Assembly: GCA_021234155.1 (NCBI GenBank)
Contig: JAJEKV010000017.1
Location: forward strand, 17,930,372-17,994,371
Length of the DNA stretch: 64,000 nucleotides
DNA from: Isoetes taiwanensis
Taxonomy: Eukaryota; Streptophyta; Lycopodiopsida; Isoetales; Isoetaceae
Direction of reading: 5' to 3'
Part shown: in pieces, positions 32,870 to 47,217 of the stretch
Layout: each line of letters opens with the position of its first letter
Numbering within the stretch: the first letter of the stretch is position 1
Program-made: the position numbers and the translations under genes
Notes under the pieces: model-generated
The model's database searches: none
Seen by the model: only the letters and a program-made list of their open reading frames with translations
What the model was told of the DNA's origin: nothing

Positions 32870-34190
32870 TAAGTTGAGATCTTATAAATGTTTTGGGCTG
32901 CAATGAAAAAAGCATGGCCAAAATATGCTCGCTCTGTGATTCTTATCTTTGTAATTTTCCTATTTTATTTTATATAGGAAATTGCCCACCTTTGATGGAA
33001 GTTTCGTGTGTGTTGCGTATATCTTTGGACTTTTAGATATGTTGCTCCCAAAACAACTGCTGATCAAAACAACTTGAAAACTTATGATCCTCTTCAAGCT
33101 TCATTGATGCTCTGCACTTGTTCTGCAAGGAATAGGAATAGCTTGCCTTGGACTGTGCAATACACAAAAAGTCACAGTTAGAAGTTTTAGATTCCTTGTG
33201 AAAGTATTTTGATCTATTTCGAAAGAGGCCATATTTTCTTCTGTAGGCAATGTCAACTGCAATCAAGGTTCCAACAATGACTTCTACAACTCGATTCTTT
33301 CTATCCCTACCTTTGCCATCTCTTGCCAAATTCGACTCTTGGTTATCCCAATTCGATGTTCGTCAGATTCGTCTGCCAAATCAATCATTGTTTCTTGCAC
33401 ATGTTCGTTGCTTTCTGCTCACTTTATAACTCCTTTTTGCACCAACCTCACTGCCACATCATTCCCCTTCTCCCCCTTCCCACCCCCCTTTTTTTAAATA
33501 ACACACATTTTAAATTAACAACAACACTTCATTCTGCAACCAACAAATGCAAGATGACCATTTCTAGCACTCCCTTTTTAGCCACCAATTGTCCTCCAAA
33601 TGATGCCAATGGCATTTCTAAATTCTACATGCTTCTTTTCATTCAATGCTTTGTCAAAATGTTTGCTTTTTAAATTGCTCATTTTCAATTGTTCATTTTC
33701 TTTTATGTGTTTACAATGTTGGTACACATGAGCTTGTTTATGTGAGTTATTAAAATAGTATTTACATTGCCTTGAAATAGGTACAATAAATAATGCTTAT
33801 TTTGATGTAGTTCCTTGAGATATTAATGCCCACCAATAGGTATTAAGTGGTTATCAACAGTAGGTTGCAATAGATGAGGCTTGTACTCTAAAATCACAAC
33901 ATTGACTGGTTGATGCATTATGACTAACGTATATATATGAATGCACCACAGGTTTTGTTGTGAAGAAATAAGTATCACTAATATCGCCCTGATGGAATGA
34001 GTGCACAATCACTTCTATATGCTAAACATATTTGTTTAGCTCTATATGCTAAAGTGATTCTCACAGTCACTGTGCACCCAAGAATATCTCTATTATCTTT
34101 ATTAGAGTTCTTGGTCATTGGGCAAGTTTTTTTCTTGACTTCCAATTAATCGTGAGGACGTCTAAGTCCTGGCTGCAGAAAGCGTACCAA
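32870..34190. other. No gene recognised; probable Helitron interior
   Basis: No sustained frame. A CT-rich stretch lies at about 33460-33500. Part of this is presumably the body of the Helitron ending at 32841. Confidence 0.3.
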
Positions 34191-34192
34191 AC

Positions 34193-34343
34193 TGGCCATT
34201 GTTCAACATCAACACTCTGTGGTGCCCAACAGTTCAATTATCGTTGTCTTGAATAACTTAACCAGCCATTGTTCAACATCAAAGTTACACACTCTGTGGT
34301 GCCCAACAGTTCAATTATCGTTGTCTTGAATAGCTTCCTTATA
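34193..34343. repeat. Direct tandem duplication of about 71-75 bp
   Basis: Two copies of gccattgttcaacatcaa...actctgtggtgcccaacagt followed by tcaattatcgttgtcttgaa. The second has a small insertion (agttac). Confidence 0.85.
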
Positions 34344-34499
34344 AGAGCCTCTAGTTGCCTTCCTGCACTCCTTAAGCCATAGTAAAGGGCAATTATCATT
34401 GTCTTGACAAAGACAAAGACGTAAAATAACAAAGACGTAATTAAATGAAGAAAGGAAGGTCAATAAATTAAGAAGCAATATAAGTTAGATAACATACCC

Positions 34500-34850
34500 C
34501 ATTTTTTTCAGCTAAGATAGGCTTTTCCTGAAGAAGCTTGGCAAAAATGCATCCTACAGACCACATGTCAACAGTAGGCCCATACTTTATTGCACCTCTA
34601 ATATCCCGTCGTAAGACATGATTAATGTGGCAGTAATGAAGACCTATCAGAACCTGTTTGCTGTTTCATGTAGCACTGCATTGGAAGCTTATATTAGAGC
34701 AACATAATTAAATCTACTAAAGATTGAATACAAACCTTTACTTTGTGAAATTCTAAAAGGCATGTCAGGCGGGTGTAAGGTCATGATCCATATATTTGAA
34801 AACCATATAGATGCTTCCTTTTGTAAATACTTTTATCATCTTCATCCAAA
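34500..34850 (-). pseudogene. CDKC-type cyclin-dependent kinase fragment, internally deleted
   Basis: The minus strand shows kinase pieces in order: GSIYMVFKYMDHDLTP (about 34830-34780) followed by stops, then GLHYCHINHVLRRDIRG and KYGPTVDMWSVGCIFAKLLQ (34680-34515). This wording is specific to the CDKC/CDK9-like group, which phosphorylates the RNA polymerase II C-terminal domain. The catalytic HRD is RRD. Everything between the catalytic loop and the APE/GxxxxS..DMWS region, including DFG, is missing, a loss of about 60 residues. The fragment is therefore a dead pseudogene. The loss coincides with exon-sized blocks, so exon loss or capture is possible. Confidence 0.8.
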
Positions 34851-34859
34851 AGATGCATG

Positions 34860-36760
34860 AAATTAACAAAATATCAGTCTTTGAAAATTAAGGCAAACTG
34901 TGACGCAAAAAGACCAAATTACCTGACTTTGGTGGATTCTGCATGTTGTTTTGTTTTGCTTCATCATGAAACACAATTTGCTTTGCTAGATCTTGTAAAG
35001 TTGCTTGCTTGGCTTTCTCATCTTAGATCTTCGTCGGGGGCGCAAGGAAAAATAATCATAAAAAATCAAAGACAATATAAAAGCTTCTTAGACAGCACGT
35101 TCCTCACATCAATATATGTGCCTCTGCATGCCACATAATTTTCGGGAATGAACATATGTGAATAAGTTTGCATATACATATAGATCCTGAGAATCAAAAT
35201 AGAAACAATGTTGTTGGAGCCGCGTGCACGTTGACAACAAAACAAAGCGAGAACCATGTTTGGCTTGAATAATTTGTTTTGGTAAACCCCATCATAACTC
35301 ATCTCTGCATAGAATTTGAGATTGCGACCTTGGCCCTTACAAAGGAAAGACGGCGCAATCCTTGCCTAGCCGACCCAATTGTCTTGTATGATTTGAGCTC
35401 CATATAGAAAAGAGCTAGAAAGAAAATTGAAAAAGTGTTGTTGAGCTCCATATAGCGAGCTACGGTTCTGCCGGAAAAAGTCTTAGAAGTTTTGAAGAAA
35501 ATGCTGGAAGTGCCATGACTGGGCTCGGCATGTAGAGGCGGAGCTTTTTGTGTTAGGGTTTTAATTAAAAAGCACGATGCCTTTCTTGTGATCAATGCCT
35601 TCCTTGTAACTTCAGCTTCAACTGGCCTGTGTAAATTCATGAGTTTAGGCTTCTACTGGCCTGTGTAAATCGTGAACCAAAGCAAAGCTGGTCATAACCA
35701 AGGATTCAAAGTTTTTTTTCATAGCCTTGTTTGCATCAGGACCGACCATTTACGAAGGCTGCCATCCAACAAATATATAGAAAAAAGCATCATATGCACC
35801 AGCCTGAAGCCCAAGATCCGGCCCAATTTGCTCAGAATCAGAGCACTATAGAACATCAGGAATCAGTTGCTGAATTGACTTTAGGAATCGTAAAAAAGTA
35901 GCCGCCATAGCCCATCGTTAAGGCAAGATCTATCTTTGGAAAGGCACCAGGCCATCCGTCCCCGTCTCCATTCTAGGGTTTTTTCATGAAAATTTCGTAT
36001 GAAAGGAAAATTGTTTTTGTACTTGACTTCGAAGAACAAAGAACAAAGAAGATAATGGAACCGCCTTCAAAGGCGGCCTTCAGCATCAACCGGTTTATGT
36101 GTGAATACTGGAGGAGGCGCCCGCCGTGCTCGAAGGCTGCATAGCTCCCCAGCCATCACCGGTTCTCTGCTCTTCTTAGGTTTCGATAGGGCAACCAAAT
36201 CGTTGCCCTCCTTTTGTGTTGAATCCGCACCGTCCCTTCAGAAAATCGAATCCTCACCATCGGATCTAGGGCGTGGTCCATTACTTGCACTAAAACATTA
36301 TAATATAGGATAAACATTGGATGGAAACAGAAAATAACAATGAAACGAATAAAGCAATAAATTGTAGATGATGCTCTTGGCGTGCAAATCATGGGCAGTG
36401 CCTAGATCTTTGGCAGCATTGAGAAAGATATGCCGTGTCCAACAACTTGAGGAGCATCTCTAGACATTCAAATTCAAGAGATAAAGTGAATTATATGCGG
36501 TATCTAGCAATTTGAGCATATCTAGGATTCAAATTCAAGAGATATTCTGAGTTTGTCCAAGAGGTCAACTAACATTTTGCAACAAATATATTTTTTTATT
36601 ATTTTTTTTTTTAACGTCACACCACTAGGCAGCATCCAACTGGACATGTGACCACACACCACACTACATGGCTTGGTTGGGCCCTGCCCCCAACCACCTT
36701 ACATTGCGTCTGTTGGGATTTGACCCCCAACAGTACCGAGTGCGATTCTGGGCGGTCTCA
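34860..36760. other. No gene recognised
   Basis: A minus-strand piece at about 35025-34930 (AKQATLQDLAKQIVFHDEAK, ending at a CAG-GTAATT donor-like site) could be an exon of an unknown gene. Other frames (35299-35640, 36101-36313) have no recognisable motif. Confidence 0.3.
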
Positions 36761-36762
36761 AC

Positions 36763-36896
36763 AGCTGCATCTCTAGCAGTCCAACAATCCAATTTAGACA
36801 AGCAATGCATATGTAGGTCGAAATACTTGAGCTGCATCTCTAGCAGTCCAACAATCCAATTTAAACAAGCAATGTATATGTAGGTCGAAATACTTG
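36763..36896. repeat. 67-bp direct tandem duplication
   Basis: Two adjacent units with period 67 containing agctgcatctctagcagtcc and atgtaggtcgaaatacttga, differing at two or three bases. Confidence 0.9.
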
Positions 36897-36899
36897 AGC

Positions 36900-39800
36900 A
36901 CAGAAAACTATCAAGCATAACCACATCCTTGACTTTTTAATGCTGGAAAGTATAGCATCTTAGTCCGCTACCAGTGATGACTTTGTCATCCTCTAGTGAT
37001 GACTTTATCATCCTCTAGGCACTTCTAAACTATATAAGTGGTGGCGATTGCTTTTATTTTCCTTTATAGAAATGAATTTAATAGATAGTATGTCTTGCTA
37101 TAAAATTGAGATTTTTTATTATAAAATGTATATTAATTTGGCAAATTTAGTACAATTGGGATACAATATTATCAAATTTTGACAATTTTACATCCTAGTA
37201 AACCATCGAATCCAGATTTCAAACATTGATAAAATATAGCACTTTTACGAAATTTCACACCTTAAAGTCATCACTGTACTACAGCTATGGACCTTGTAAA
37301 CTCTTTTAAAGACTACTGACACATATTTTACTTCAAAAAGACAAAATTCTGGTAAAACTGTACAACAATTACCTACCATCCATCAGCAAATAAGCCTGCA
37401 TATGATCATATGATTAAGCAAAATAAGCGGACGCAAGTCCAACAGCACTGCTTCAACACCCAAATCTTTAAGCGTCACTAAAAATCACTCTTACATTATC
37501 ACAACAAAATACTTTACATTTCACAACCAAACGGACCTGGCCACTTGATGGGCCAGTACACGTACTATGTACGCATGTACACATGCTTAGCATGCATGCA
37601 TGCATGCACGCATGGAAAGCAAGGGTTTTGCCTCTTTTGGGGAGGACATTGCAAGAGCTTTTGCATAGCGTGATGCCGGAGGAGCACCGAGGAGGCAAGA
37701 GCTTGGGAGATTGCATCTGAATTGCATCAAGGCGGTCGAGGAGGCTAGAGCTTGCATAGCACTGCATCAACCATATTCTTAAGGTGGGGGTTAATTATTG
37801 AATGTATTTAATCAAAGACATATGGGCTGTCATGAACAAATTTATTAGATTTATGTATGCTTGATTCTAGAGATTACATATGCTGCTGTCAAGATTAGCT
37901 TTGTACATGCTTTGTGTTAAGAGCTTATGCAATGATGAGAACATGGATTCTCAGGGGTAAATTGCTAGGATTTTTTTTCTAGAGTTGCGTCTAGATCTAA
38001 AGTAAAGTATGCCGATTGGAAGTGGACGATTTGCAAGTTGAGATACCCTAAAAGCATGCATCACGGAGCAAGGAAGAAAGGCTAGGGGAAAAACAGTTAA
38101 TGCAGATGCTATAGCTCATACCTAACGACATATGTTTATTTGTTCGTCCATGCCCGGACCCAATTTGCTTGGTAAATACAGCAAACAGTTTTTTCTTTTT
38201 GAAACAGTACTAGATTGGATGAAACTAAATTTGTTTCTTTATGCATAGGTCTGGGAATCAATTTGACATATGGTGTAAGCAGTTGCGGTCATGAGACCTT
38301 ATGATTTTTTAATCTGGAAGCATGCATGATTTTGAGAAATCACTTTGGATGCATCAATAAAATCATTAAGAATAGAATAGAATAGAAGAGAAGGAAGTGG
38401 ATTCTAATCATAAGAATATTATAAAAGCCATAGCTAAGTGAATTATATATAACTATGGAATATTGAGATGGAAATTGAAGGTCTATGAGATATGAGATTA
38501 AGTTTAGTTTGGCCAAGGCAGTCATTGGAAGCTTATGGGGGCTTTTGGATATGGATGGCGGGGAGTACTCTTAGTCTAATGCTATATCTAAGATATGAAT
38601 TTGGTAATGGTTGCATTCTTTATGGGCAGAATGAGCTTTGGATGGTAAGCTAAACATATAAGAGAATGTTAGTATTTCTATTTGTTCAATGGAGTGCATA
38701 ATTATTAGATCTACATCAATATGAAACTAGGCTTGTGACTTCCTCAACGTGTTTGAAGTGTGATTATAATCTTCATCAGTAAGTTAGCTATTTTGATTTG
38801 GTTAGGTGGTAGAGGCAACCTCGGCAAGCATAAAATCTCGGCACATGTAAATTATAAGTATCTAATGAATATCACATGTCTTGGTCTTTGGTATTTTATC
38901 ACTTGTGTCTTGATATTTGAGGTCTATTAGATCCTTTGGGGTTGGGCTTCCAGGTTCAATGGCATAGACTGCTCCAACATGTTCATGTTCATCTGTGCTT
39001 CTATATGGTATTCTTGTGTATTCTTGTGCTCTTTGACACCAGGCGTAGTTCTCCTGGCAAGTATGCGATGTCAACTCTGTGATTCCATGGTAAGAGATCC
39101 TCCAGTGCCAGACGTGGTCTGGGAGGGTATGGGCATACGAGGTTCACCCCACCACTCCCGCTATAGGGCTTGGAATGTAAGTTGGCTTGGCATTATTCTG
39201 CTAACAAGGCCTGCATGTAGGCTTGCTGAGCTTCCCATTGTGCCAGAGTTGTGTGTCATGATGGTTTGATCTCTTTGTTATGTTCTCTGCTTTTGATGCT
39301 CATGTATTGAATTTCATTGGTCATATTGTCATTCCTAACACTTATTTCACATATGATCTTGTCTCTCCGAATTGCTTATGTTCGTGTTATTCAAGGTTCC
39401 AAAGTGTTTTCGTGCATGCAATGGCAGCCAAAATCCCCACTTAGGCATGATGACTAACCCCTGAGTGCATGTGTGCAGTGAATGAGCAAGGCAGTACTCA
39501 GGAGAATAGTGACAGAGTAGCTGTGGAGACTGTGGTTGAGTTCTATAGAAGACGCTTATGCTTGATTTGCTCAGTTGTGAATGTATTGATGCTAATGTTT
39601 CCTCTAGATATTATGGTTTCTAATAAGGGATATTGATCTTTGGATATTACAAGTAAGAAGATTCAATCTTCACTGTATTCAACTGTTAATCACCCCAACC
39701 TAGCAAAACTCTTTGCAAGTTTTGACAAGATCCCGAGTTGCTAGGAGGGTTAACTCGGCTCGTCACAACTAATCTTGCATTAGGAACATTGCAAAGTATT

Positions 39801-40715
39801 CTTACCTAGACATGAGTAACATTTGGAGTAATCTGCAAAGCGCACAAACCCGCGTCACTCGTGTGACAAGCGACAATACTTACCACCAACCAAGTTAGTT
39901 ATTGGAAGAGGATAACACAGGTAGTAGAATAGACTAAAAATAGCATGGTAGTTCACCTTAGCTAAATTATTGAAGGTACCAAATGTAACTAAACCATTTG
40001 CCAGTGGTACTCACATTAATGGTCCTGTGTGTCAGGGGAGGAGTGTAACATAAAAAGTAGCAAGGCAACCTCACAAGTTTTTCTACATATCTGCAAGAAG
40101 ATAGTTGGGTGCTAAAATACTCAATAAAGATAAATGTTTTAAGAACTACGCTGGAAACTTGACTTTGCCCTTGTTCCAGTATCCAAAAATATTCTTGCAA
40201 CGACATAGGAATGTCGAATTTTTTATACAATACAGCTACATGTACAGCAAAATTGGGCTGCAATGGACTGTAAATCAGGTTGAAAACGAATATCTCAATA
40301 TATATATGTATATATATGCCATTTATTAGCAACCTCCCTATAAGGGATCCATATTATAGTTAGCCATGCAAAAATCTTACCATGGGAGTGAGTATTTATA
40401 TCTAGATCAAATGCACAAATCCAAGCATGATCCTAAATTGATCTACACTTAAATTTTATCTTCTCGTATCCAGGTGGGAAAAGCTAACTTGCCACCATCC
40501 AAACCAAAGAACATGTGTTAGTACAGATGCATGGAATGGGAAGACAGGTGTCAATGCTTTTTATGAAACCCCCCTTGTTATCGGTGTCACGGATATCAAC
40601 AAGTATTTAAGGTAGTCTTAATCAATCATGCTATGTGTTGACTCAAATTTTCTTCTCCAGTTAGGCCCTTAAACCCATAATGCTATGCAAGAGCTTCTAT
40701 GAAAAAAACTTTGTT
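36900..40715. other. Long gene-free stretch
   Basis: Only short frames without motifs are present. A 23-24-bp doubling (agtgatgactttgtcatcct / agtgatgactttatcatcct) lies at 36971-37018. The dispersed repeat at 37528 is listed separately. The sequence is probably old intergenic or transposon-derived DNA. Confidence 0.35.
37528..37645. repeat. Dispersed repeat shared with 55112-55240
   Basis: Shares acctg(g/a)cca-ttgatgggccagta, tatgtac, acacatgctt, gcatgcatg and the later ggggttttgcctttt-like text, in the same order and orientation as the partner. It contains a ATGC microsatellite core. Confidence 0.65.
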
Positions 40716-41283
40716 AATCTATGTCGGGCCACAACAAGGGCCCTCTCTGCCCTTGTTGTGGCCTTCATCGTGAGACTGTGGAGCATTGTCTGGTTTTATG
40801 CCCTCACTTGCAAGCTGCCTGGGATTGGGTTAGGGCTCTGTTTCAGGTGAGATTGACTAGCCAGCAGTTGCTGCTTCATGTGTATCCTGGTGCTTGGCCG
40901 CTCTTGCGGCAGCAAGCCTTGCATCTGTGCGTGGCTTGGTTGGTGTGGCTGATTTGGAAGCGGCGGCGGTTGTGGATCTTTCAGGGGATTCAGCAGCCTG
41001 CAGCCTCTCTGATTCCTCGACTCAGGTACAAGCTATTTCAAAGCTTTCTGGTGTTCCCGGGAGTAGTAGAGCGGAAGTTTGCCATTTGGCGGGACTTCTT
41101 GGGTATTGTAGATGGTGATGGTCGGTTTGTACAGCAGTAGAGTTGCAGTTTTTCTGTGAGTTTGTTGTGGAGTGTCGAGGTATCGCTGTCTCTTTGGGGC
41201 AGTTCTCCTTCCTCCTCACTTGCTTTGTAACATTATCATTCTTTTAATATATTGATGATACAGTTCTTCAAAAAAAAAAAAAA
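40715..41283 (+). mobile_element. L1-type LINE, 3' end with poly(A) tail
   Basis: The frame 40721-41140 reads CPCCGLHRETVEHCLVLCPH, then LQAAWDWVRALF and LHLCVAWLVWLIWKRRRLWI. This is the zf-RVT region at the C-terminus of plant L1 ORF2 proteins (CxxC...ETxEHxxxxCP...W). It is followed by about 130 bp of 3' UTR and a 14-base poly(A) run at about 41270-41283. No RT is present, so the copy is strongly 5'-truncated. The 5' boundary is not exactly fixed. Confidence 0.85.
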
Positions 41284-41289
41284 ATAACA

Positions 41290-42660
41290 TCTCAATAAAC
41301 CTTTAACAATTTACTAACAAATTCTCCTCTAAATCACTTATCCATCTGCATTTTACGGCGGTATTGAGCTTTTACAACTGGCTATTTGTGTATTTTGTTT
41401 CTATTTGCTTTAACCCAGAACTTGGTTCAGAGCATTCTGTTTACCAGTAAGCTCTACCAGATAGGTCTAGCGAAATTTTGCACTACTCAAGTTTGACTTA
41501 TTGTACCTCCTTCCCATGATTTCCCCACAATTCTATCTCATATTTCATACTTTATACAGCCTGACTTAACCATTTAATCTCATAATATCTAACCTGATTA
41601 TCGTCTTGGAAATGTTCTGGATCTTCTTCTATTTCCATATAGCTTGAATCTTTCATCTCTTCTGGCACATTATCCATGTATTCAGTTCCTTATGCTGTTG
41701 AAATTTATCAGATTAGCATAGTCTACGATATTACATGTATCAATATAAATGCTTCCAATCATTTCATATCAAATTCATGAGCCTGAATTCATACTAACTA
41801 CTAGAGTTCTTACATAATCCTTGTGGCCCAATTCCCTAATAGATATTCTATGCATCTGATTGTGGACCCATTTCCTGGAGTAAGCAAACAGATTTGCAGA
41901 AGTTACATCATAAATTCGGTCAGATTAAGAACTTGTGTTCCCCAATCCACCAAATAATATTTCTAACCTGCAAATAGATGCTGGATCACACAAATCCTGG
42001 TGACGTTACTGCTAAATCCCAGTACCTCAAGGTTCAATACATCTAGTCTGTAAGCCGATTGTGCCTCTAGGAACTTCGGCCGACCTGTTTGATGCAGAGT
42101 TGGGAAAATCGGCCATGTATTTAGCTCCCGATATGGGATAAATAGGCTGTCGGATTCTTTCCTATCTGGTCCGCAGTATAGGGTTTTGCCATATGGCTGA
42201 CCCTCCTCTCATAATCAATAAGGAACATGATGAAACATACATAAATATGACTTTGCATAGACAAGGATACTTTTATTGCATATGTAAGAGCTATCTTCAA
42301 GATATAAGATCTCAAATGGACTTAATTATGAGCAAACATGGAAATAGATGCTTTTGCAACTACATTGTCTCATAGCTTTCCAATATATGTGGCGACATCG
42401 TGGTCGGAGCAGAAGAGATTATTGCAATATTGTAATGTGCACAAACTTACTCCACACTACTTGCTTGTTCACCCAAAGGGCAATGCTAGTGTACCTAGTC
42501 AATGGAGTTGTGTAACTATTTGCAGCATAGCTATCATGATTGAAGTTAGACTCCCCTGTTTTTTAGGCATGATTTCAGTATGCACATATAAAGAAACTAG
42601 CCGACCATCGGCATTTTAAAAGGGTAAGAACAATATGAAAATCTAAGCCATCCGAAAAGC
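41290..42660. other. No gene recognised
   Basis: AT-rich sequence with short frames and no recognisable domain, repeat or element end. Confidence 0.3.
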
Positions 42661-42661
42661 C

Positions 42662-42920
42662 AGCTTTTCATTTTATTCGTGCAGCTGCATCCATTCACCA
42701 TAGCTTCTGTCTACTGGGATTATCTATCAGTTCAAAATATTATATAAAAGACCAATTCAGTTACTTTAGTTGAAAGGCAACATCGTAAAGCAATCAAATA
42801 CTTCACATGCCTTACATGGAAAAGATACTCTTGCTTTTCATTTTATTAGTGCAGTTGTATCCATTCGTCATAATTCTGTCCATTGGAATTATTTATCAAC
42901 AGAAAATATTATATAAAAGG
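42662..42920. repeat. Dispersed repeat with internal 165-bp spaced duplication
   Basis: The words cttttcattttattcgtgcag and ccattcaccata at 42665 recur as cttttcattttattagtgca and ccattcgtcataattctgtc at 42834, both followed by atattatataaaag. The 42762-42895 part is the inverted partner of 29178-29300. Confidence 0.7.
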
Positions 42921-43189
42921 GAGAATGAATGCACAATGATAAGGGAATAAAACCTTACTGTTAGGCATGTGGGCATCCTTGGATTTTACATCACCAAACA
43001 AACCACAGCCAAAGAATTTGGCTACCTCGTAAAGAAATAGGCCTTTAAGATCGAAGGCAAAAAACCTTCTGTTTTTCAGCCATCGAAAATTGCAGATGGT
43101 AAAGATGTGCCACCAATGCAGCATTAAGTATTTTTGTTAGACCCATAAACCTGCAGATTCTTCCTTCTTACCTCACCATTATCGAGAGA

Positions 43190-45841
<2,652 letters not shown>

Positions 45842-46405
45842 ATGAGTGTCAAAGGAATCTTATCCCCTATTGCAAAACAGAATGTTGTTTCTTCACGGTT
45901 GGCGACCTCCTACATCAGTACCTGAGCTATGGCGGCGATGTGTGAGAGCGGAGCTCACCAGAAAGGGGCAGAGGAAGCGGAAAGCAGAGCATTTGACAGA
46001 GCGGATTCATTCAAAGCAGATAAGGACAAAACATGGCATCCCTGGTTTTTCCTTTTTTCTTGAATTTGAAAATATAATATAAGCACACACGTGTCAACCC
46101 CACGTCTGTCCTCAGCCCAAAAATATTACCTTTCTAATTTTTGAGAACAGAAAATAAACAGCCTTATATAAGGAATGAAAAGGCCGCTCCCCATTATACA
46201 AAAACTAGTTTGCCATGTCATCGGAATTAGGTTCCTACAATCTATTAGGCGCATACCATTCCCATTACTATGGGCAAACTTATGGTTTCTTGGCGAGCTA
46301 CAAGACAAACTGAAACTCAGCTATCAGACAAACATAGCTGCTAGATAACAAATCAAGCTTGCTAGAAGACAAACCCAAGGCCTGACTTGGGCAATTCGGA
46401 AGTCC

Positions 46406-46723
46406 TTGAGAACTTCTGAAGAAAGGGAAGGTGCCCTAGACTCGTCAGCAGAACTCCAGTGTCTTAAAGGTAATGGGAATGCTTTTTTCCTGGCTGGGTT
46501 TGCAGAGATGGCACAGATGAAAAAAGACTACATTATTGAGCTAAATCTAGATGATTTTTATGGATGGTGGATGAGCGACTTTGGTAACTCACCAGCCTTT
46601 GTGTCGAGAGATGCTGTATTGGAGTTCCTTTTGGATTTATTTCGTAATTTATATTATTCGCAAAAATATCATTCTAGTGATGATGAGGCATCTTCAGTTC
46701 TGCAAATTGATAATTCTACTTGA
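46406..46723 (+). CDS. Unrecognised 105-aa open frame
   Basis: The frame contains KKDYIIELNLDDFYGWWMSD, FGNSPAFVSRDAVLEFLLDL and an acidic C-terminus (SSDDEASSVLQ). Composition is protein-like but I recognise no family. It lies about 500 bp upstream of the E4 gene on the same strand and does not join it. It may be a degraded exon of an unrelated gene. Confidence 0.3.
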   Translation: MRTSEEREGALDSSAELQCLKGNGNAFFLAGFAEMAQMKKDYIIELNLDDFYGWWMSDFGNSPAFVSRDAVLEFLLDLFRNLYYSQKYHSSDDEASSVLQIDNST

Positions 46724-46925
46724 TGTCTGTGAACACATGAACCTTCAATAACAAAAAGATTGACCAACTTTTTAAAAGAATAAGCTAAATATTGTACTTT
46801 GTAATTTCTAAATTAGAGTTAGAATGTAAGATCTTACGAAGTTGCTTCACATCAATCTAGAATCACTTGGCCATTGCAGAAGAGAATGTTGGACGTTCAC
46901 AGTTTTGAAAAAGAGAAATGTTCGT

Positions 46926-46997
46926 GGCGGCCTTGGCCGCCGCGATAAATTTCTTGTAATAACTAACCGCCGCGATAAATTTCTTGTAATAACTAAC
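46926..46997. repeat. GC palindrome and 30-bp tandem repeat upstream of the E4 gene
   Basis: A perfect palindrome GGCGGCC-TT-GGCCGCC (46926-46941) overlaps the first of two identical 30-bp units (46937-46966 and 46967-46996), which start ccgccgcgataaatttcttg. A similar word, CCGCCGCGATAA, also occurs at about 30770 beside the inverted repeats. It lies about 220 bp before the ATG, so it could be in the promoter or 5' UTR; a regulatory role is not shown. Confidence 0.75.
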
Positions 46998-47217
46998 AAT
47001 CATAGACTTTTGTGATCCAAATTAGATTTTTAGTAGGTAAGGAAGAAATCCCTAAGTCGAAGGCCCGGTATGAGAAGAATAAGTTTAACCTAAATCGGGA
47101 CGTTGAAGGTTGAAGCTATCATCTTCTTCATTCCTCGATCTGTTGCCTAATTTTCTAAATCGGCTAAACGAAATCTAGGTATTGCATTTTCCATAGTTTA
47201 AGCATTTTGATCTAACC

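Noticed and set aside
41022-41219. Minus-strand frame across the L1 3' end
   Set aside because: Shadow of the L1 zf-RVT frame on the opposite strand.
46406-47217. Upstream ORF 46406-46723 as first exon of the E4 gene
   Set aside because: The E4 protein starts normally at 47218 with a strong ATG context and full family length; no splice connection is needed or seen.
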